Shown here: positions 54,497 through 64,000 of the stretch, piece by piece
How positions within the stretch are numbered: position 1 is the first letter of the stretch
Layout of the letters: each line of letters starts with the position of its first letter
Assembly (NCBI RefSeq): GCF_004127215.1
Contig: NZ_QEWJ01000005.1
Location: 1 to 64,000, forward strand
Direction: 5' to 3'
Length of the DNA: 64,000 nucleotides
DNA from: Streptococcus oralis
Lineage (GTDB): Bacteria > Bacillota > Bacilli > Lactobacillales > Streptococcaceae
Program-made: the position numbers and the translations under genes
Notes under the pieces: model-generated
What the model was told of the DNA's origin: nothing
Databases searched by the model: none
The model's input: only the letters and a program-made list of their open reading frames with translations

Positions 54497-55951
54497 ATGG
54501 AATGGACAACTGAGCGTCGTTACAGACGCTACGAAGACTGGACAAATGATGAAGTCAAGCAAATCAAGGAAAAGATGGCACAATCTCCTTGGCATACTCG
54601 TTACCATGTTGAGCCTAAAATGGGGCTTCTCAATGATCCAAATGGCTTTTCTTATTTTGATGGCAAATGGATTCTCTTTTACCAGAACTTCCCCTTTGGT
54701 GCAGCCCATGGGTTGAAGTCTTGGGTGCAGCTTGAAAGTGATGATTTGGTGCACTTTACAGAAACTGGAGTCAAAGTTTTGCCAGATACTCCATTTGATA
54801 GCCACGGTGCCTACTCTGGTTCTGCCATGCAGTTTGGCGATCAGTTGTTCCTATTCTATACAGGAAATGTCCGTGATGAAAACTGGATCCGTCACCCATA
54901 CCAGATTGGCGCTTTGATGGACAAGGATGGCAAGATTACAAAGATTGACAAGATCTTGATTGACCAGCCAGCAGACTCTACTGACCACTTCCGTGACCCA
55001 CAAATTTTCAACTTTAAGGGACAATATTATGCTATCGTCGGTGGACAGGACTTAGAGAAAAAAGGCTTCGTCCGTCTCTACAAGGCTGTGGACAATGATT
55101 ACACAAACTGGCAAGCAGTTGGCGACCTTGACTTTGCTAATGACCGCACTGCCTACATGATGGAATGTCCAAATCTAGTCTTTGTAGGGGAGCACCCTGT
55201 CCTTCTCTACTGTCCACAAGGATTGGATAAGGGTGTTCTAGACTATGATAATATCTATCCAAACATGTACAAAATCGGTGCTTCCTTTGATCCTGAAAAT
55301 GCCGAAATGGTAGATGTGTCTCCATTGCAAAATCTAGACTATGGCTTTGAAGCCTATGCAACTCAAGCATTCAACGCTCCAGATGGACGTGCACTAGCAG
55401 TAAGTTGGCTTGGGTTACCAGATGTTTCTTACCCATCTGACCGTTTTGACCACCAAGGAACCTTCTCATTGGTCAAAGAACTCACTATCAAAGATGGCAA
55501 ACTCTACCAATATCCTGTCGCAGCCGTCAAAGAACTTCGTGCTTCTGAAGAGGTCTTCTCAAATCGTACTCAAACCAATAACACCTATGAACTCGAGCTC
55601 AACTTGGAGGCCAATAGCCAAAGCGAGATTGTCTTACTTGCTGATAAAGAAGGCAAGGGGCTTTCAATCAACTTTGACCTTGTCAATGGACAGGTGACAG
55701 TGGATCGTAGTCAGGCTGGTGAACAGTACGCCCAAGAATTTGGTACGACTCGTTCTTGCCCTATCGATAACCAAGCTACTACTGCCACTATCTTCATCGA
55801 CAAGTCAGTCTTTGAAATTTTCATCAATAAAGGAGAAAAAGTATTTTCTGGTCGTGTCTTCCCACATGCAGACCAAAATGGTATCCTGATCAAGTCTGGA
55901 AACCCAACTGGAACTTACTATGAATTAGATTATGGTCGCAAAACTAACTGA
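54497..55951 (+). CDS. scrB: Sucrose-6-phosphate hydrolase ScrB
   Basis: 484 residues, GH32 family. The three catalytic acids are in place: Asp in GLLNDPNGFSYF, Asp in HFRDPQIF and Glu in MMECPNLVF; a C-terminal beta-sandwich domain follows (about 340-484). It cleaves sucrose-6-phosphate from ScrA into glucose-6-phosphate and fructose; fructose goes to ScrK. GGAGGAAAG lies before the ATG. It overlaps scrR by 20 bases, so enzyme and repressor are coupled. Confidence 0.95.
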   Translation: MEWTTERRYRRYEDWTNDEVKQIKEKMAQSPWHTRYHVEPKMGLLNDPNGFSYFDGKWILFYQNFPFGAAHGLKSWVQLESDDLVHFTETGVKVLPDTPFDSHGAYSGSAMQFGDQLFLFYTGNVRDENWIRHPYQIGALMDKDGKITKIDKILIDQPADSTDHFRDPQIFNFKGQYYAIVGGQDLEKKGFVRLYKAVDNDYTNWQAVGDLDFANDRTAYMMECPNLVFVGEHPVLLYCPQGLDKGVLDYDNIYPNMYKIGASFDPENAEMVDVSPLQNLDYGFEAYATQAFNAPDGRALAVSWLGLPDVSYPSDRFDHQGTFSLVKELTIKDGKLYQYPVAAVKELRASEEVFSNRTQTNNTYELELNLEANSQSEIVLLADKEGKGLSINFDLVNGQVTVDRSQAGEQYAQEFGTTRSCPIDNQATTATIFIDKSVFEIFINKGEKVFSGRVFPHADQNGILIKSGNPTGTYYELDYGRKTN

Positions 55952-56897
55952 TGTCGCAAAACTTGCAGGCGTCAGCCCCACTACCGTCTCACGGGTCATC
56001 AATAAAAAGGGTTATCTATCTGAGAAAACCATCCAAAAGGTTAATGAAGCCATGCGAGAATTGGGCTACAAACCCAACAATCTGGCTCGAAGCCTCCAAG
56101 GAAAATCTGCCAAGTTGATTGGACTTATTTTTCCAAACATCAGTCATGTCTTTTATGCGGAGTTGATTGACAAGTTGGAACACCAACTCTTCAAGAATGG
56201 CTACAAGACCATCATCTGTAACAGCGAACATGACTCTGAAAAAGAACGGGAGTACATTGAAATGCTGGAGGCCAACCAGGTCGATGGTATCATTTCTGGA
56301 AGTCACAACTTGGGAATCGAAGACTACAATCGTGTGACAGCACCGATCATTTCCTTTGACCGAAACTTGTCTCCAGACATCCCTGTCGTCTCCTCTGATA
56401 ACTACGGTGGCGGGGTCCTCGCAGCCCAAACCTTGGTCAAGACAGGCGCTCGGTCTATCATCATGATTACAGGAAATGACAATTCCAACTCACCGACTGG
56501 ACTGCGCCATGCTGGATTTGCCTCTGTACTCCCAAAAGCGCCTATTATCAATGTTTCGAGTGACTTTTCTCCCGTCCGAAAAGAAATGGAAATCAAGAAT
56601 ATCTTGACCCATCAGAAACCAGATGCGATTTTTGCTTCGGATGATTTGACAGCTATTCTAGTGATCAAAATCGCTCAAGAGCTGGGAATTTCTGTTCCTG
56701 ATGAGCTCAAGGTCATCGGCTATGATGGAACTTACTTTATCGAGAACTACTATCCTCACCTGACAACGATTAAGCAACCTATGAAAGAGATTGCCCAACT
56801 CACTGTCGATCTCCTCTTGCAGAAGATTGAAGGCAAGGAAGTAGCGACAACTGGTTACTTCTTACCCGTCACCCTATTACCAGGAAAAAGTATTTAA
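55932..56897 (+). CDS. scrR: Sucrose operon repressor ScrR (LacI family)
   Basis: 321 residues. N-terminal LacI helix-turn-helix LTDVAKLAGVSPTTVSRVIN followed by hinge helix NNLARSLQGK; the periplasmic-binding-like effector domain fills residues 62-321. It represses scrA and scrB in the absence of sucrose or fructose derivatives. The start overlaps the end of scrB. A BOX repeat directly follows the stop codon. Confidence 0.94.
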   Translation: MVAKLTDVAKLAGVSPTTVSRVINKKGYLSEKTIQKVNEAMRELGYKPNNLARSLQGKSAKLIGLIFPNISHVFYAELIDKLEHQLFKNGYKTIICNSEHDSEKEREYIEMLEANQVDGIISGSHNLGIEDYNRVTAPIISFDRNLSPDIPVVSSDNYGGGVLAAQTLVKTGARSIIMITGNDNSNSPTGLRHAGFASVLPKAPIINVSSDFSPVRKEMEIKNILTHQKPDAIFASDDLTAILVIKIAQELGISVPDELKVIGYDGTYFIENYYPHLTTIKQPMKEIAQLTVDLLLQKIEGKEVATTGYFLPVTLLPGKSI

Positions 56898-57011
56898 TAC
56901 TCTTCGAAAATCTCTTTAAACCATGTCAGCTTCCATCTGCAACCTCAAAACAGTGTTTTGAGCAGCCTGCGGCTAGTTTCCTAGTTTGCTTTTGGATTTT
57001 CATTGAGTATA
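56898..57011. repeat. BOX element (pneumococcal-type intergenic repeat)
   Basis: It begins ATACTCTTCGAAAATC and ends GATTTTCATTGAGTAT, the inverted ends of BOX repeats, with the internal hairpin CTCAAAACAGTGTTTTGAG and the CTGCGGCTAG segment in between. BOX elements are abundant in S. pneumoniae and mitis-group relatives. About 114 bp, intact. Confidence 0.92.
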
Positions 57012-57019
57012 AACACAAG

Positions 57020-57049
57020 AAAACTCAGACGAATTCGTCTGAGTTTTTT
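57020..57049. terminator. Bidirectional terminator scrR / mvaA
   Basis: AAAACTCAGACGAATTCGTC continued by TGAGTTTT is a perfect palindrome with T runs on both strands; it touches the mvaA stop codon. Confidence 0.85.
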
Positions 57050-58322
57050 ATGATCGTAAACTTTTCAGATAGCGCTGGGCTGTCTCTAAGTTAAAGGTTT
57101 TATCTGCGATGAGGCGCTCAACGAGGGGAGCTACCTCGGACTCACTAGCACCTGCTAGGAGAGCTAAGGATTTGGCCTGTAATTTCATGTGGCCTTGCTG
57201 GATGCCCGTACTGACCAAGGCTTTGAGGGCCGCAAAGTTTTGGGCAAGACCGATGGACACGATAATCTGAGCTAATTCCTTAGCTGAAGGATTTCCCAGT
57301 AGTTCATGACTGAGGGCTACACGTGGGTTGAGTCCGATTGAGCCACCCTTGGTCGCTACCGGCATGGGTAGTGTCATCTCACCGACCAATTCTTCTCTTT
57401 CCATGTCCAGCGTCCATTGACTGAGACCTTGATAGCGTCCATCTCGACTGGCAAAGGCATGGGCCCCAGCTTCGATGGCACGCCAGTCATTACCCGTGGC
57501 GATTAAAATGGCATCGATACCGTTAAAAATCCCTTTATTATGAGTAGCTGCTCGGTAAGGATCAGCCTGCGCAAGCTGGCTAGCCAAGGCTATTTTCTCC
57601 GCAATTTCTCGTCCTTGGTCCCTTTGGGGACTCAAGTAGCGAAAGGCGATACGACAACTTGCAGTCACCAGAGAATCGGTTGCGTAGTTGGACAAAATTC
57701 CCATGAGACTCTGTCCTTGACTGAGTTCTTCTAAGACTGCCTTCAAGGCTTCCAGCATGGTGTTGAGCATATTGGCTCCCATAGCTTCCTGGGTATCGAC
57801 ATGGAGATAGACAACGAGAAAGTCTGTTTCACCTTTGATCTGCTCTACATGCAAATCACGCGCCCCGCCACCACGTTTGACGATAGAAGGATAGGCTTGA
57901 TTGGCAAGTTCCAAGAGCTCCGCTTTCTTGTTGGCAATCTTCTCTTGCGCTTTTTCAGGTTCAGCAACTTGATAAAGGGCTACCTGACCAATCATCTGGC
58001 GCTCATGTACTTGAGCAGTAAAGCCACCTGCTCGCTTGATGATTTTACTAGCATAGCTAGCCGCAGCAACCACAGACGGTTCTTCTGTCACATAGGGAAC
58101 TGTGTAGCCCTGACCATTCACCACAAGCTCTGGAATGATCGAATAAGGCAGAGAAAAAGTTCCCACTACATTCTCACTCAGCTGGTCTGCAACTGCCAAA
58201 CTGACCTGTTCATCCTGCTCCAGACTGGTTTGCTTTTCAGGACTAAGGAGCGCCTGAGCTCGCAACAACTCCAGGCGCTCTTGGTATGATTTTTTAGAAA
58301 ATCCATTCCAACTTATCTTCAT
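57048..58322 (-). CDS. mvaA: HMG-CoA reductase, class II (MvaA)
   Basis: 424 residues, the short bacterial class II form without a membrane domain. Motifs EEPSVVAAASYASKI (catalytic Glu), ATHNKGIFNGIDAILIATGNDW (catalytic Lys and Asp) and a late GHMKLQAKSLALLAG region with the catalytic His. It reduces HMG-CoA to mevalonate for isoprenoid and undecaprenyl synthesis; streptococci depend on this pathway. It begins at the last base of mvaS, so the two are coupled. Confidence 0.95.
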   Translation of the reverse strand: MKISWNGFSKKSYQERLELLRAQALLSPEKQTSLEQDEQVSLAVADQLSENVVGTFSLPYSIIPELVVNGQGYTVPYVTEEPSVVAAASYASKIIKRAGGFTAQVHERQMIGQVALYQVAEPEKAQEKIANKKAELLELANQAYPSIVKRGGGARDLHVEQIKGETDFLVVYLHVDTQEAMGANMLNTMLEALKAVLEELSQGQSLMGILSNYATDSLVTASCRIAFRYLSPQRDQGREIAEKIALASQLAQADPYRAATHNKGIFNGIDAILIATGNDWRAIEAGAHAFASRDGRYQGLSQWTLDMEREELVGEMTLPMPVATKGGSIGLNPRVALSHELLGNPSAKELAQIIVSIGLAQNFAALKALVSTGIQQGHMKLQAKSLALLAGASESEVAPLVERLIADKTFNLETAQRYLKSLRS

Positions 58323-59494
58323 TATTTTTCAACCTTGCTATAACGGCGTTGGTGGTCGACAATTTCAACCAAGGCATAGTCTTGATGTTCATAAGCTGCA
58401 AATTGGGCTGAACCAGATTCATCCAACTGCACCTCTTCGAAGAAGACTTTTTCATAGTCTGCAACAGACAATGCTGTACGTTGTTTGAGTTTGCTCAAGC
58501 GATCCTTATCAAGGTAAGCCTCATAGCCTTCGACCAATTCACCACTAAAGAACTCTGAAACAGCTCCACTTCCGTAACTGTAGAGGGCAATTTTATCGCC
58601 AGCCTTCAAATTATCTGCATTTTCCAAAAGGGAGAGGAGTCCGAGGAAGAGGGAACCTGTATAGATATTCCCAATCATCTGACTGTAGAGAATTGATTTG
58701 TCAAAGTTTTCTTGCAAACTATCCTGTTTTTCTTGAGATAGAGTCTTGTCCATCATCTTGCGCAAGCCTTTTAGGGCCAGCTTAGGATAAGGTAAGTGGA
58801 AACAGATGGCTGCAAAATCACCTATGGTCCAATCGTAGCGCTTCTTGTATTCATCCCAAGTCGTCGTGAGACTATCCAGATACTGCTGGGTTGAATAAAC
58901 ACCATTGACATAAGGAGTCGTTGAGTAGTTTGGTCGCCAGAAATCCATGATGTCACGAGTTTGAGCAACATTATCATTGTTAAAGGCCATAATGCGCGGA
59001 TTTTTTGTGATTAGCATCGCTACACTTCCAACTCCCTGGGTGGGCTCACCCGGAGTCCCCACACCATACTTGGCAATATCACTGGCAATGACTAGGACTT
59101 TTGATTCTGGAGAATTTTCCACATGTAACTTGGCATAATGGAGGGCAGCTGTTGCTCCATAGCAGGCTTCCTTGATTTCAAAGCTACGGGCGAAAGGCTG
59201 GATACCTAATAGACCATGAACAAAGACCGCTGCCGCCTTACTCTGGTCAATTCCTGACTCAGTCGCAACAATGACCATGTCGATTTCTTCTTTTTCTTTA
59301 TCTGTGAGGATAGAGTTGCTGGCACTAGCAGCCAAGGTAACAATATCCTCAGTCAGTGGTGCAATGCTAATTTCATTTAACAAGAGTCCCTTGCTAAATT
59401 TTTCGGGGTCAACTCCCCTTGCTTCTGCTAGGTCTTGTAATTTCAAGACATATTGACTGGTTGCAAAACCAATCTTATCAATACCGATTGTCAT
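58322..59494 (-). CDS. mvaS: HMG-CoA synthase
   Basis: 390 residues from the ATG at 59494 (MTIGIDKIGFATSQYVLKLQ), with AGAGG before it; the 14 extra codons upstream are unlikely. Catalytic residues fall at the known numbers E79 (VATES) and C111 (EACYGATAAL). It condenses acetyl-CoA and acetoacetyl-CoA, the first committed step before MvaA. Operon mvaS-mvaA. Confidence 0.95.
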   Translation of the reverse strand: MTIGIDKIGFATSQYVLKLQDLAEARGVDPEKFSKGLLLNEISIAPLTEDIVTLAASASNSILTDKEKEEIDMVIVATESGIDQSKAAAVFVHGLLGIQPFARSFEIKEACYGATAALHYAKLHVENSPESKVLVIASDIAKYGVGTPGEPTQGVGSVAMLITKNPRIMAFNNDNVAQTRDIMDFWRPNYSTTPYVNGVYSTQQYLDSLTTTWDEYKKRYDWTIGDFAAICFHLPYPKLALKGLRKMMDKTLSQEKQDSLQENFDKSILYSQMIGNIYTGSLFLGLLSLLENADNLKAGDKIALYSYGSGAVSEFFSGELVEGYEAYLDKDRLSKLKQRTALSVADYEKVFFEEVQLDESGSAQFAAYEHQDYALVEIVDHQRRYSKVEK

Positions 59495-59564
59495 ATTTAC
59501 CTCTGTATTTTCATTCATTGTAAAAAATCGTTTCATTCTATTTTATCACAAATAAGGGTAAAAG

Positions 59565-59603
59565 AGAGAAAAAAGACTTGATTCACCAAATCAAGCCTTT
59601 TCT
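59565..59603 (-). terminator. Terminator after the threonine/serine exporter pair
   Basis: AAAAGGCTTGATT and AATCAAGTCTTTT pair on the minus strand, followed by TTTCTCTC. Confidence 0.75.
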
Positions 59604-59612
59604 TTGACAGCC

Positions 59613-60068
59613 TTAGGAGGAGATTCCTCTCTGTTTTCGAATGTAGTAATAAATCTTTAAAATCACAGTTCCACTAGCCATCCCGATAGAAATGACCAGA
59701 GCCAACATAACCACCAAAGTCGCACTGGCAAGGGCATGACTGTAATCGCCTGTCACAAAGAAAGCAGTCGTTCGATAGGATAGATAACCCGGCACCAAGG
59801 GGGCAAGAATGGCCAAGACAAAGACCACCGCTGGTGTCTTATAGACAATACTTAAAATCTGGCTGATGCAAGAGCCAATTACTGCTGCGATAAAGGTCGC
59901 GATAATAACATTGGTTGGTTCTTTGAGCACGAGATAGAGGAGCCAAACGCCCATTCCCAAAATACCACCAGGTAGGAGCATGGAGCGTTGAACATTCAGT
60001 ACAATTAAAAAGGTGATAATGGCGAGCAAACTCGCAACTGCTTGGAGTAAAATACTTGTTAGAGTCAT
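59613..60068 (-). CDS. Threonine/serine exporter small subunit (ThrE_2, DUF3815)
   Basis: 151 residues, four or five membrane helices, PF12821 type: ILAPLVPGYLSYRTTAFFVT near the middle. In many Gram-positives the ThrE exporter is split into two proteins, this one being the C-terminal half. It begins one base after the larger half ends. A role in amino-acid export is inferred from family members. Confidence 0.82.
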   Translation of the reverse strand: MTLTSILLQAVASLLAIITFLIVLNVQRSMLLPGGILGMGVWLLYLVLKEPTNVIIATFIAAVIGSCISQILSIVYKTPAVVFVLAILAPLVPGYLSYRTTAFFVTGDYSHALASATLVVMLALVISIGMASGTVILKIYYYIRKQRGISS

Positions 60069-60069
60069 C

Positions 60070-60828
60070 TTATGTCATCAAAACCAGGGCGACAGAGGTG
60101 CCAGCCCCTAAAGCGAGGGTAATGAGCAAAGATTCAAACATCTTGCTCATACCAGAGTTGATATGGTTGGTCATGATATCCCGTACCGCATTTGTCAGAG
60201 CAATCCCTGGAACAAAGGGCATGACCGCTCCTGCTATGATCAGGTCTGCTGTCGAAGGAAAGCCTGTATAGCGGGCCCAGAACTGGGCGATCAATCCGAA
60301 AACAAAGGCACCCGCAAAGGCCGTTACAAAAGGAATGCGGACAAACTTCTCTACATAAAGAGAGAAGGCAAATCCAAATAAGGTCGCAATAGCTGCGCCA
60401 AAAGCGTCATAGACATTGCCCCCAAACATAATCGAGAAGAAAGGGGCACTGAGAGTCGCTGCTACAGTCACTTGGAACTTGGTATAAGGAAGGGCTTGAT
60501 TGCCGATTTCTTTGAGCTTTTTAAAGGCTGTCGAGAGATCAATCTGGCCACCCACAAGCTCCCGTGATACTTGGTTGACATCACAAACTTTTTCGATGTT
60601 ATAGGAGGATGACGTCACTCGTTTCATCCGAGAAATATTGGTGTTTTCAATCGAAAAGAAAATAGCCGCGGGCATGGCAAGTACATTGCAATCCATAATT
60701 CCTTGTGAATGGGCAATACGGATCATGGTATCCTCAACCCGATGAATCTCTGAGCCACTTTTCAAAAGAATGGTTCCAGCTAACATAATCACATCAATGA
60801 TGGCATTTAACTCTCTCGATTCGTCCAT
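60070..60828 (-). CDS. Threonine/serine exporter large subunit (ThrE, DUF1212)
   Basis: 252 residues, PF06738 type. A soluble N-terminal third (about 1-110) with LLKSGSEIHRVEDTMIRIA, the family hallmark, and five membrane helices after that, ending GAVMPFVPGIALTNAVRDIM. It pairs with the adjacent small subunit. GGAGGAG lies before the ATG. Confidence 0.85.
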   Translation of the reverse strand: MDESRELNAIIDVIMLAGTILLKSGSEIHRVEDTMIRIAHSQGIMDCNVLAMPAAIFFSIENTNISRMKRVTSSSYNIEKVCDVNQVSRELVGGQIDLSTAFKKLKEIGNQALPYTKFQVTVAATLSAPFFSIMFGGNVYDAFGAAIATLFGFAFSLYVEKFVRIPFVTAFAGAFVFGLIAQFWARYTGFPSTADLIIAGAVMPFVPGIALTNAVRDIMTNHINSGMSKMFESLLITLALGAGTSVALVLMT

Positions 60829-60856
60829 TTTCTCCTCCTTTTTTCTACTCCCTATA

Positions 60857-60914
60857 TTTTATCACAAAATCTTGTGATAAAAAAATCTTTGTCATGAAAT
60901 CATGACAAAGATTC
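60857..60914 (-). terminator. Double hairpin, terminator of phpP-stkP
   Basis: AATCTTTGTCATG and CATGACAAAGATT pair perfectly (60884-60913), with TTTTTTT after it on the minus strand; a second stem TTATCACAA / TTGTGATAA (60859-60880) adjoins it. Confidence 0.85.
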
Positions 60915-60916
60915 AT

Positions 60917-62809
60917 CTAGTCTTGTGTTGGAACTTGTGTTCTCTCTCCACTTGATGGATTAGTGGACGGGTTATTACCTTGATGGTTTCCCTGTGTTGG
61001 TGTTGTATCTGTTCCTTGATTCTCACGTTGGGATGAACTTGATGATGAGGATGATGAAGGAGCTGGTTTCGGTTTATAAATCGAAATCTTAATACGTGTT
61101 TTATTAAGATCCACCTTTTCACCAGGTTTAGGATCCTGACTAACAACTGTTCCTGCAGTAGTTCCTTCAGGAGCAGTCGATACTTCCACAACTTCGATAT
61201 TAGCTTCTTTTACACCAACAATTTGAATCAAATTGTTCTTAGTAAATTCGAGACTTGATCCAATATAACTTGGCATCGAAACGCTGGTCACTTTCTTAGC
61301 AACCGTCAAAACAATACTGGTTGCCTTGGTCAAATCATAAGTACTTCCTGCAGCTGGTGTTTGCCTTAAAACAGTTCCCTCTTCGCCCTCGCTAGATTCC
61401 TCTTCCTCAATCTTGATGAGATTTTCCGGAACCTTTTTCTCTTTGAGTTCTGCAATAACATCCGAGGACTTACGTCCCACATAGTTACTCAGCTGGAAGG
61501 ATTGCTTGCCTGATGAAACGATTAGATTTACCTTGCTTCCCTCTTTTCGGCCACTTCCAGCTTCTGGATCTGTTCGAATGACTCGGCCTTCAGCCACCGT
61601 CTCACTGGCCTCTGATTTTTCCTCGCCTACTTCAAAATTGGACTTTTTAAGGGTTTCTTTGGCCTCTGCAACGGTTTGTCCAGCCACGTCAGGAATGGCA
61701 ATCGTTGCCGGAGTTTTAGAAAAAATCCAAATGAGAGAAGCTGCAACTAACAATAGACTAGCTAGTATAATCATATAGCGAGCCTTAAACTTCCGTTTTT
61801 TAGCTGGCTTTTGTACAGACGCCTGATTTGAAATTTCTTGAGTTGGTTTTCTTACTGATGGGCGTTCTTCTTGCACCTGAGTTTTAGGGATAGAAGTTAG
61901 AGTGCTTTGCGAAACCTTTGGCAAGGTTTTGGTATCCGCCTTATTGGCATCATCAAAGACCAGTTTAGGTTCATTTCGACGATTATAGGACAAGCTAGTT
62001 GACAAGTCCACATACATTTCTGAAACCGACTGATAGCGATCCGATAGCTTCTTAGCGGTTGCCTTGATAACGACATTTTCTAAAGCCTGAGGTACAGATG
62101 GATTTTCAGCAATGACTGATGGTAGTGGTTTTTGAAAATGCTGGAGAGCAATCGTAACCGCACTATCCCCATCGTAAGGGATATGACCAGTCAGCATTTC
62201 ATAGAAAATAATCCCCATGGCATAGATATCACTCTGGAAAGTCGCTTTTGAGCCACGCGCTTGCTCAGGTGACAGGTAATGAACAGATCCTAGCATAGAA
62301 TTGGTCTGAGTCAGACTGGTCTCTGCAAAGGCTACTGCAATCCCAAAGTCCGTGACCTTGGCAGTACCATCTGGGGTCAAAAGGATATTTTGAGGTTTCA
62401 AATCTCTGTGAACGATTCCGCGAGCATGTGCTAAACGCATAGCCAAGAGAATCTGTCCCATAATACGAACTGCTTCCTCATTTGAAAGAGGGTAATTTTC
62501 TTTGATATATCGTTTAAGGTCAAGGCCAGCCACATACTCCATCGCTAGGTATTGTTGACCGTCTTCTTCACCGATATCTGTTATCCGAACGATATGAGGA
62601 TGGTCTAGATCTGCCATAGCTCTCGCTTCTCTCTGAAAGCGCGCTACAGCTATTGGGTCAGTTTGGTAGTTGGTCCTCAGGACCTTGACAGCTACCTCTT
62701 CCCCATCCAAGATCAAATCCTTGGCCAAATAGACATCTGCCATGCCTCCTCGACCAATCTGTTTTAGAATCCGATACCGTCCGGCAAAAATTTTGCCGAT
62801 TTGGATCAT
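60917..62809 (-). CDS. stkP: Serine/threonine protein kinase StkP with three PASTA repeats
   Basis: 630 residues. Kinase domain 1-270: glycine loop GRGGMADVY 19-27, Lys42, HRDLKPQN 134-141, DFG 154-156. A basic juxtamembrane stretch leads to one helix (345-363). Three extracellular PASTA units follow (about 368-434, 435-506, 507-579), then a 50-residue tail with nine consecutive serines (585-593) and Asn/Pro/Gln. Pneumococcal StkP has four PASTA units and about 659 residues, so the fourth, which there controls wall hydrolase activity, is absent. It senses peptidoglycan and directs division. It overlaps phpP by 4 bases. Confidence 0.95.
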   Translation of the reverse strand: MIQIGKIFAGRYRILKQIGRGGMADVYLAKDLILDGEEVAVKVLRTNYQTDPIAVARFQREARAMADLDHPHIVRITDIGEEDGQQYLAMEYVAGLDLKRYIKENYPLSNEEAVRIMGQILLAMRLAHARGIVHRDLKPQNILLTPDGTAKVTDFGIAVAFAETSLTQTNSMLGSVHYLSPEQARGSKATFQSDIYAMGIIFYEMLTGHIPYDGDSAVTIALQHFQKPLPSVIAENPSVPQALENVVIKATAKKLSDRYQSVSEMYVDLSTSLSYNRRNEPKLVFDDANKADTKTLPKVSQSTLTSIPKTQVQEERPSVRKPTQEISNQASVQKPAKKRKFKARYMIILASLLLVAASLIWIFSKTPATIAIPDVAGQTVAEAKETLKKSNFEVGEEKSEASETVAEGRVIRTDPEAGSGRKEGSKVNLIVSSGKQSFQLSNYVGRKSSDVIAELKEKKVPENLIKIEEEESSEGEEGTVLRQTPAAGSTYDLTKATSIVLTVAKKVTSVSMPSYIGSSLEFTKNNLIQIVGVKEANIEVVEVSTAPEGTTAGTVVSQDPKPGEKVDLNKTRIKISIYKPKPAPSSSSSSSSSQRENQGTDTTPTQGNHQGNNPSTNPSSGERTQVPTQD

Positions 62810-63546
62810 TCTATAGCCTCCTCGTTCATGTAAACAAGGGCAACTGTAATATTGTCTAAACCACCTGCATTGTTGGCAAAACGAATTAAGGTTGCCACCT
62901 TGTCTTCCAAGGAAATATCACTGGTTACAATATCGTAAATCTCACTACCTGAAATCATATTGGTCAAACCATCACTATTGAGCAAGAGATAGTCTCCCGG
63001 CTCTAGGCTAACCATACCAAAATCTGGTTGAATTTCATCTTTTTGTCCGATAGATTGAGTAATGATATTTTTCTGTGGGTGTGTTTCAGCTTCTTCTGGG
63101 GTCAATTGGCCAGCTTTCAACAAAGCATTAACCAAGGAATGATCACTCGTCAACTGATGATACTCTTCACCACGAATCAAACCAATACGAGAATCTCCGA
63201 TGTGAGCATAGATGGCCTGATTTCCAATAATGGCTACTGCTTCAAGGGTTGTCCCCATTCCTTTATAAGCCTCATCGCGACCAAGTTGATGAATTTTTTG
63301 ATTTTCAGTTTCTAGGTAGTGGGCAAACCATTCACGAACTTCATTGACCGTGTCAATTTGGGTATCAACCCAAGCCACGCCTAGGTCTGTTACCGCCATC
63401 TCACTAGCGATATTTCCTGCCCGGTGCCCTCCCATCCCGTCAGCCAAGATGATCATGGTGCGTCCTGCTCGGTTGACAAAGTGATTGACATAGTCTTGGT
63501 TATTTGTTCGTTTCTGACCAACATCTGTTAATAATGCTATTTCCAT
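62806..63546 (-). CDS. phpP: PP2C-type phosphatase PhpP
   Basis: 246 residues, PPM/PP2C fold: [12 protein letters not shown] at the start, [20 protein letters not shown] with the metal-binding [13 protein letters not shown] and a late [11 protein letters not shown]. It dephosphorylates StkP and its substrates with Mn(II). Located between rsmB and stkP, with its stop overlapping the kinase start, as in other streptococci. Confidence 0.95.
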   Translation of the reverse strand: MEIALLTDVGQKRTNNQDYVNHFVNRAGRTMIILADGMGGHRAGNIASEMAVTDLGVAWVDTQIDTVNEVREWFAHYLETENQKIHQLGRDEAYKGMGTTLEAVAIIGNQAIYAHIGDSRIGLIRGEEYHQLTSDHSLVNALLKAGQLTPEEAETHPQKNIITQSIGQKDEIQPDFGMVSLEPGDYLLLNSDGLTNMISGSEIYDIVTSDISLEDKVATLIRFANNAGGLDNITVALVYMNEEAIE

Positions 63547-63561
63547 TGTGTCAGTTCCTTC

Positions 63562-64000
63562 CTAATCTGATATCTTGCGGAGTTGGCTGATAAAGAATCC
63601 ATCACTTCCGTATAGTTCAGGAGTGATCAAGATACAGCCGTCCTTCAAAATATCCTTGCATTCATGTTCTAGTTTAACCTGCTCGAACTCAGGATGACTT
63701 TCTAAAAATGCCTCAACGACGTGAAAGTTCTCCTCTGAGACGATAGTGCAGGTACTATACGTTATTATACCACCTTTTCGTAAGGTTTGACAAACACTAC
63801 CTAGTATTTCTAGCTGAATTTGCTGTAATGATGCGAAATCCGCCGTTTCTTTATTGTATTTGATATCTGGTTTGCGGCGCAAAAGACCAATTCCAGAACA
63901 AGGAGCATCTACTAAAATCTTGTCAAAGGAGTCCCGACCGAAGAACTCATAAACTTTTCTGGCGTCCAATTTTTGCGTTTGTACTCGATCTGCCACACCC
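63562..64000 (-). CDS. rsmB: 16S rRNA m5C967 methyltransferase RsmB/Sun, C-terminal part (5' end outside window)
   Basis: The frame is open to the window edge, leaving about 146 codons of the C-terminus. Both cysteines of the RsmB active site are visible: ILVDAPCSGIG and TYSTCTI. The typical end GSDGFFISQL is present. It methylates C967 in 16S rRNA. It precedes phpP by 15 bases in the conserved fmt-rsmB-phpP-stkP order. Confidence 0.93.
   Translation of the reverse strand, partial: GVADRVQTQKLDARKVYEFFGRDSFDKILVDAPCSGIGLLRRKPDIKYNKETADFASLQQIQLEILGSVCQTLRKGGIITYSTCTIVSEENFHVVEAFLESHPEFEQVKLEHECKDILKDGCILITPELYGSDGFFISQLRKISD

Overview
The window is chromosomal DNA of a mitis-group Streptococcus (S. 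mitis, S. oralis, S. infantis or a close relative). Evidence is low GC, a BOX repeat of the pneumococcal type, PsaBCA with its Mn(II) ligands at the classic positions, a MgaSpn-like regulator next to an Asp23 envelope-stress operon, a NADPH oxidase of the SpNOX type, StkP/PhpP, and mevalonate-pathway genes. Several blocks match pneumococcal gene order (metE-metF-pnp-cysE-cysS, scrK-scrA-scrB-scrR, mvaA-mvaS, stkP-phpP-rsmB), but the blocks are joined differently and StkP differs, so I do not call it S. pneumoniae. No rRNA, tRNA or CRISPR array was seen.

Layout. 1-7.2 kb: end of a membrane protein gene, then an LtrA-like membrane protein, a MgaSpn-type regulator and the divergent operon it probably controls (GlsB-like, AmaP, DUF2273, Asp23/Gls24, CsbD). 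Two copies of a 55-bp palindrome resembling IS3-family ends bracket this block; the right copy abuts a truncated, frameshifted gene. 7.2-16.7 kb: NADPH oxidase homologue, MBL hydrolase, a lipoprotein, PepO, then psaBCA-tpx-psaR (manganese uptake, peroxide defence, and their Mn-dependent repressor) with an operator lying on the psa promoter. 16.7-22.1 kb: dtd and rel, then a sortase-anchored nucleotidase. 22.1-31.6 kb: msmK, then an apparent eight-gene operon pnp-cysE-GNAT-phosphorylase-DHFR-like-cysS-mrnC-PucR-like behind a 590-nt hairpin-rich pnp leader. 31.7-34.9 kb: metE-metF with a palindrome matching the MtaR/CmbR type of box.

35.1-50.2 kb is the accessory island: HigBA-like toxin-antitoxin, a pyrimidine-dimer glycosylase overlapping a DUF1722 (YbgA) gene, a type I restriction-modification operon (hsdM-rhuM-hsdS-hsdR) whose HsdS has three target-recognition domains instead of two, an upstream KAP P-loop NTPase with two membrane segments, a DUF6261 protein, a 140-bp array of six TTCGAA palindromes, and an SF2 helicase with a predicted membrane hairpin. 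If the window holds an undescribed system, it is most likely here: two membrane-associated NTPases flanking a type I RM operon. That they act together is inference from position only.

50.2-64 kb returns to core genes: a TVP38/DedA-type membrane protein, a possible MITE, the sucrose genes scrK, scrA and scrB-scrR with LacI/CcpA-type operators, a BOX element, mvaA-mvaS, a split threonine/serine exporter, StkP with three PASTA repeats and a serine-rich tail, PhpP, and a 5'-truncated rsmB at the right edge.
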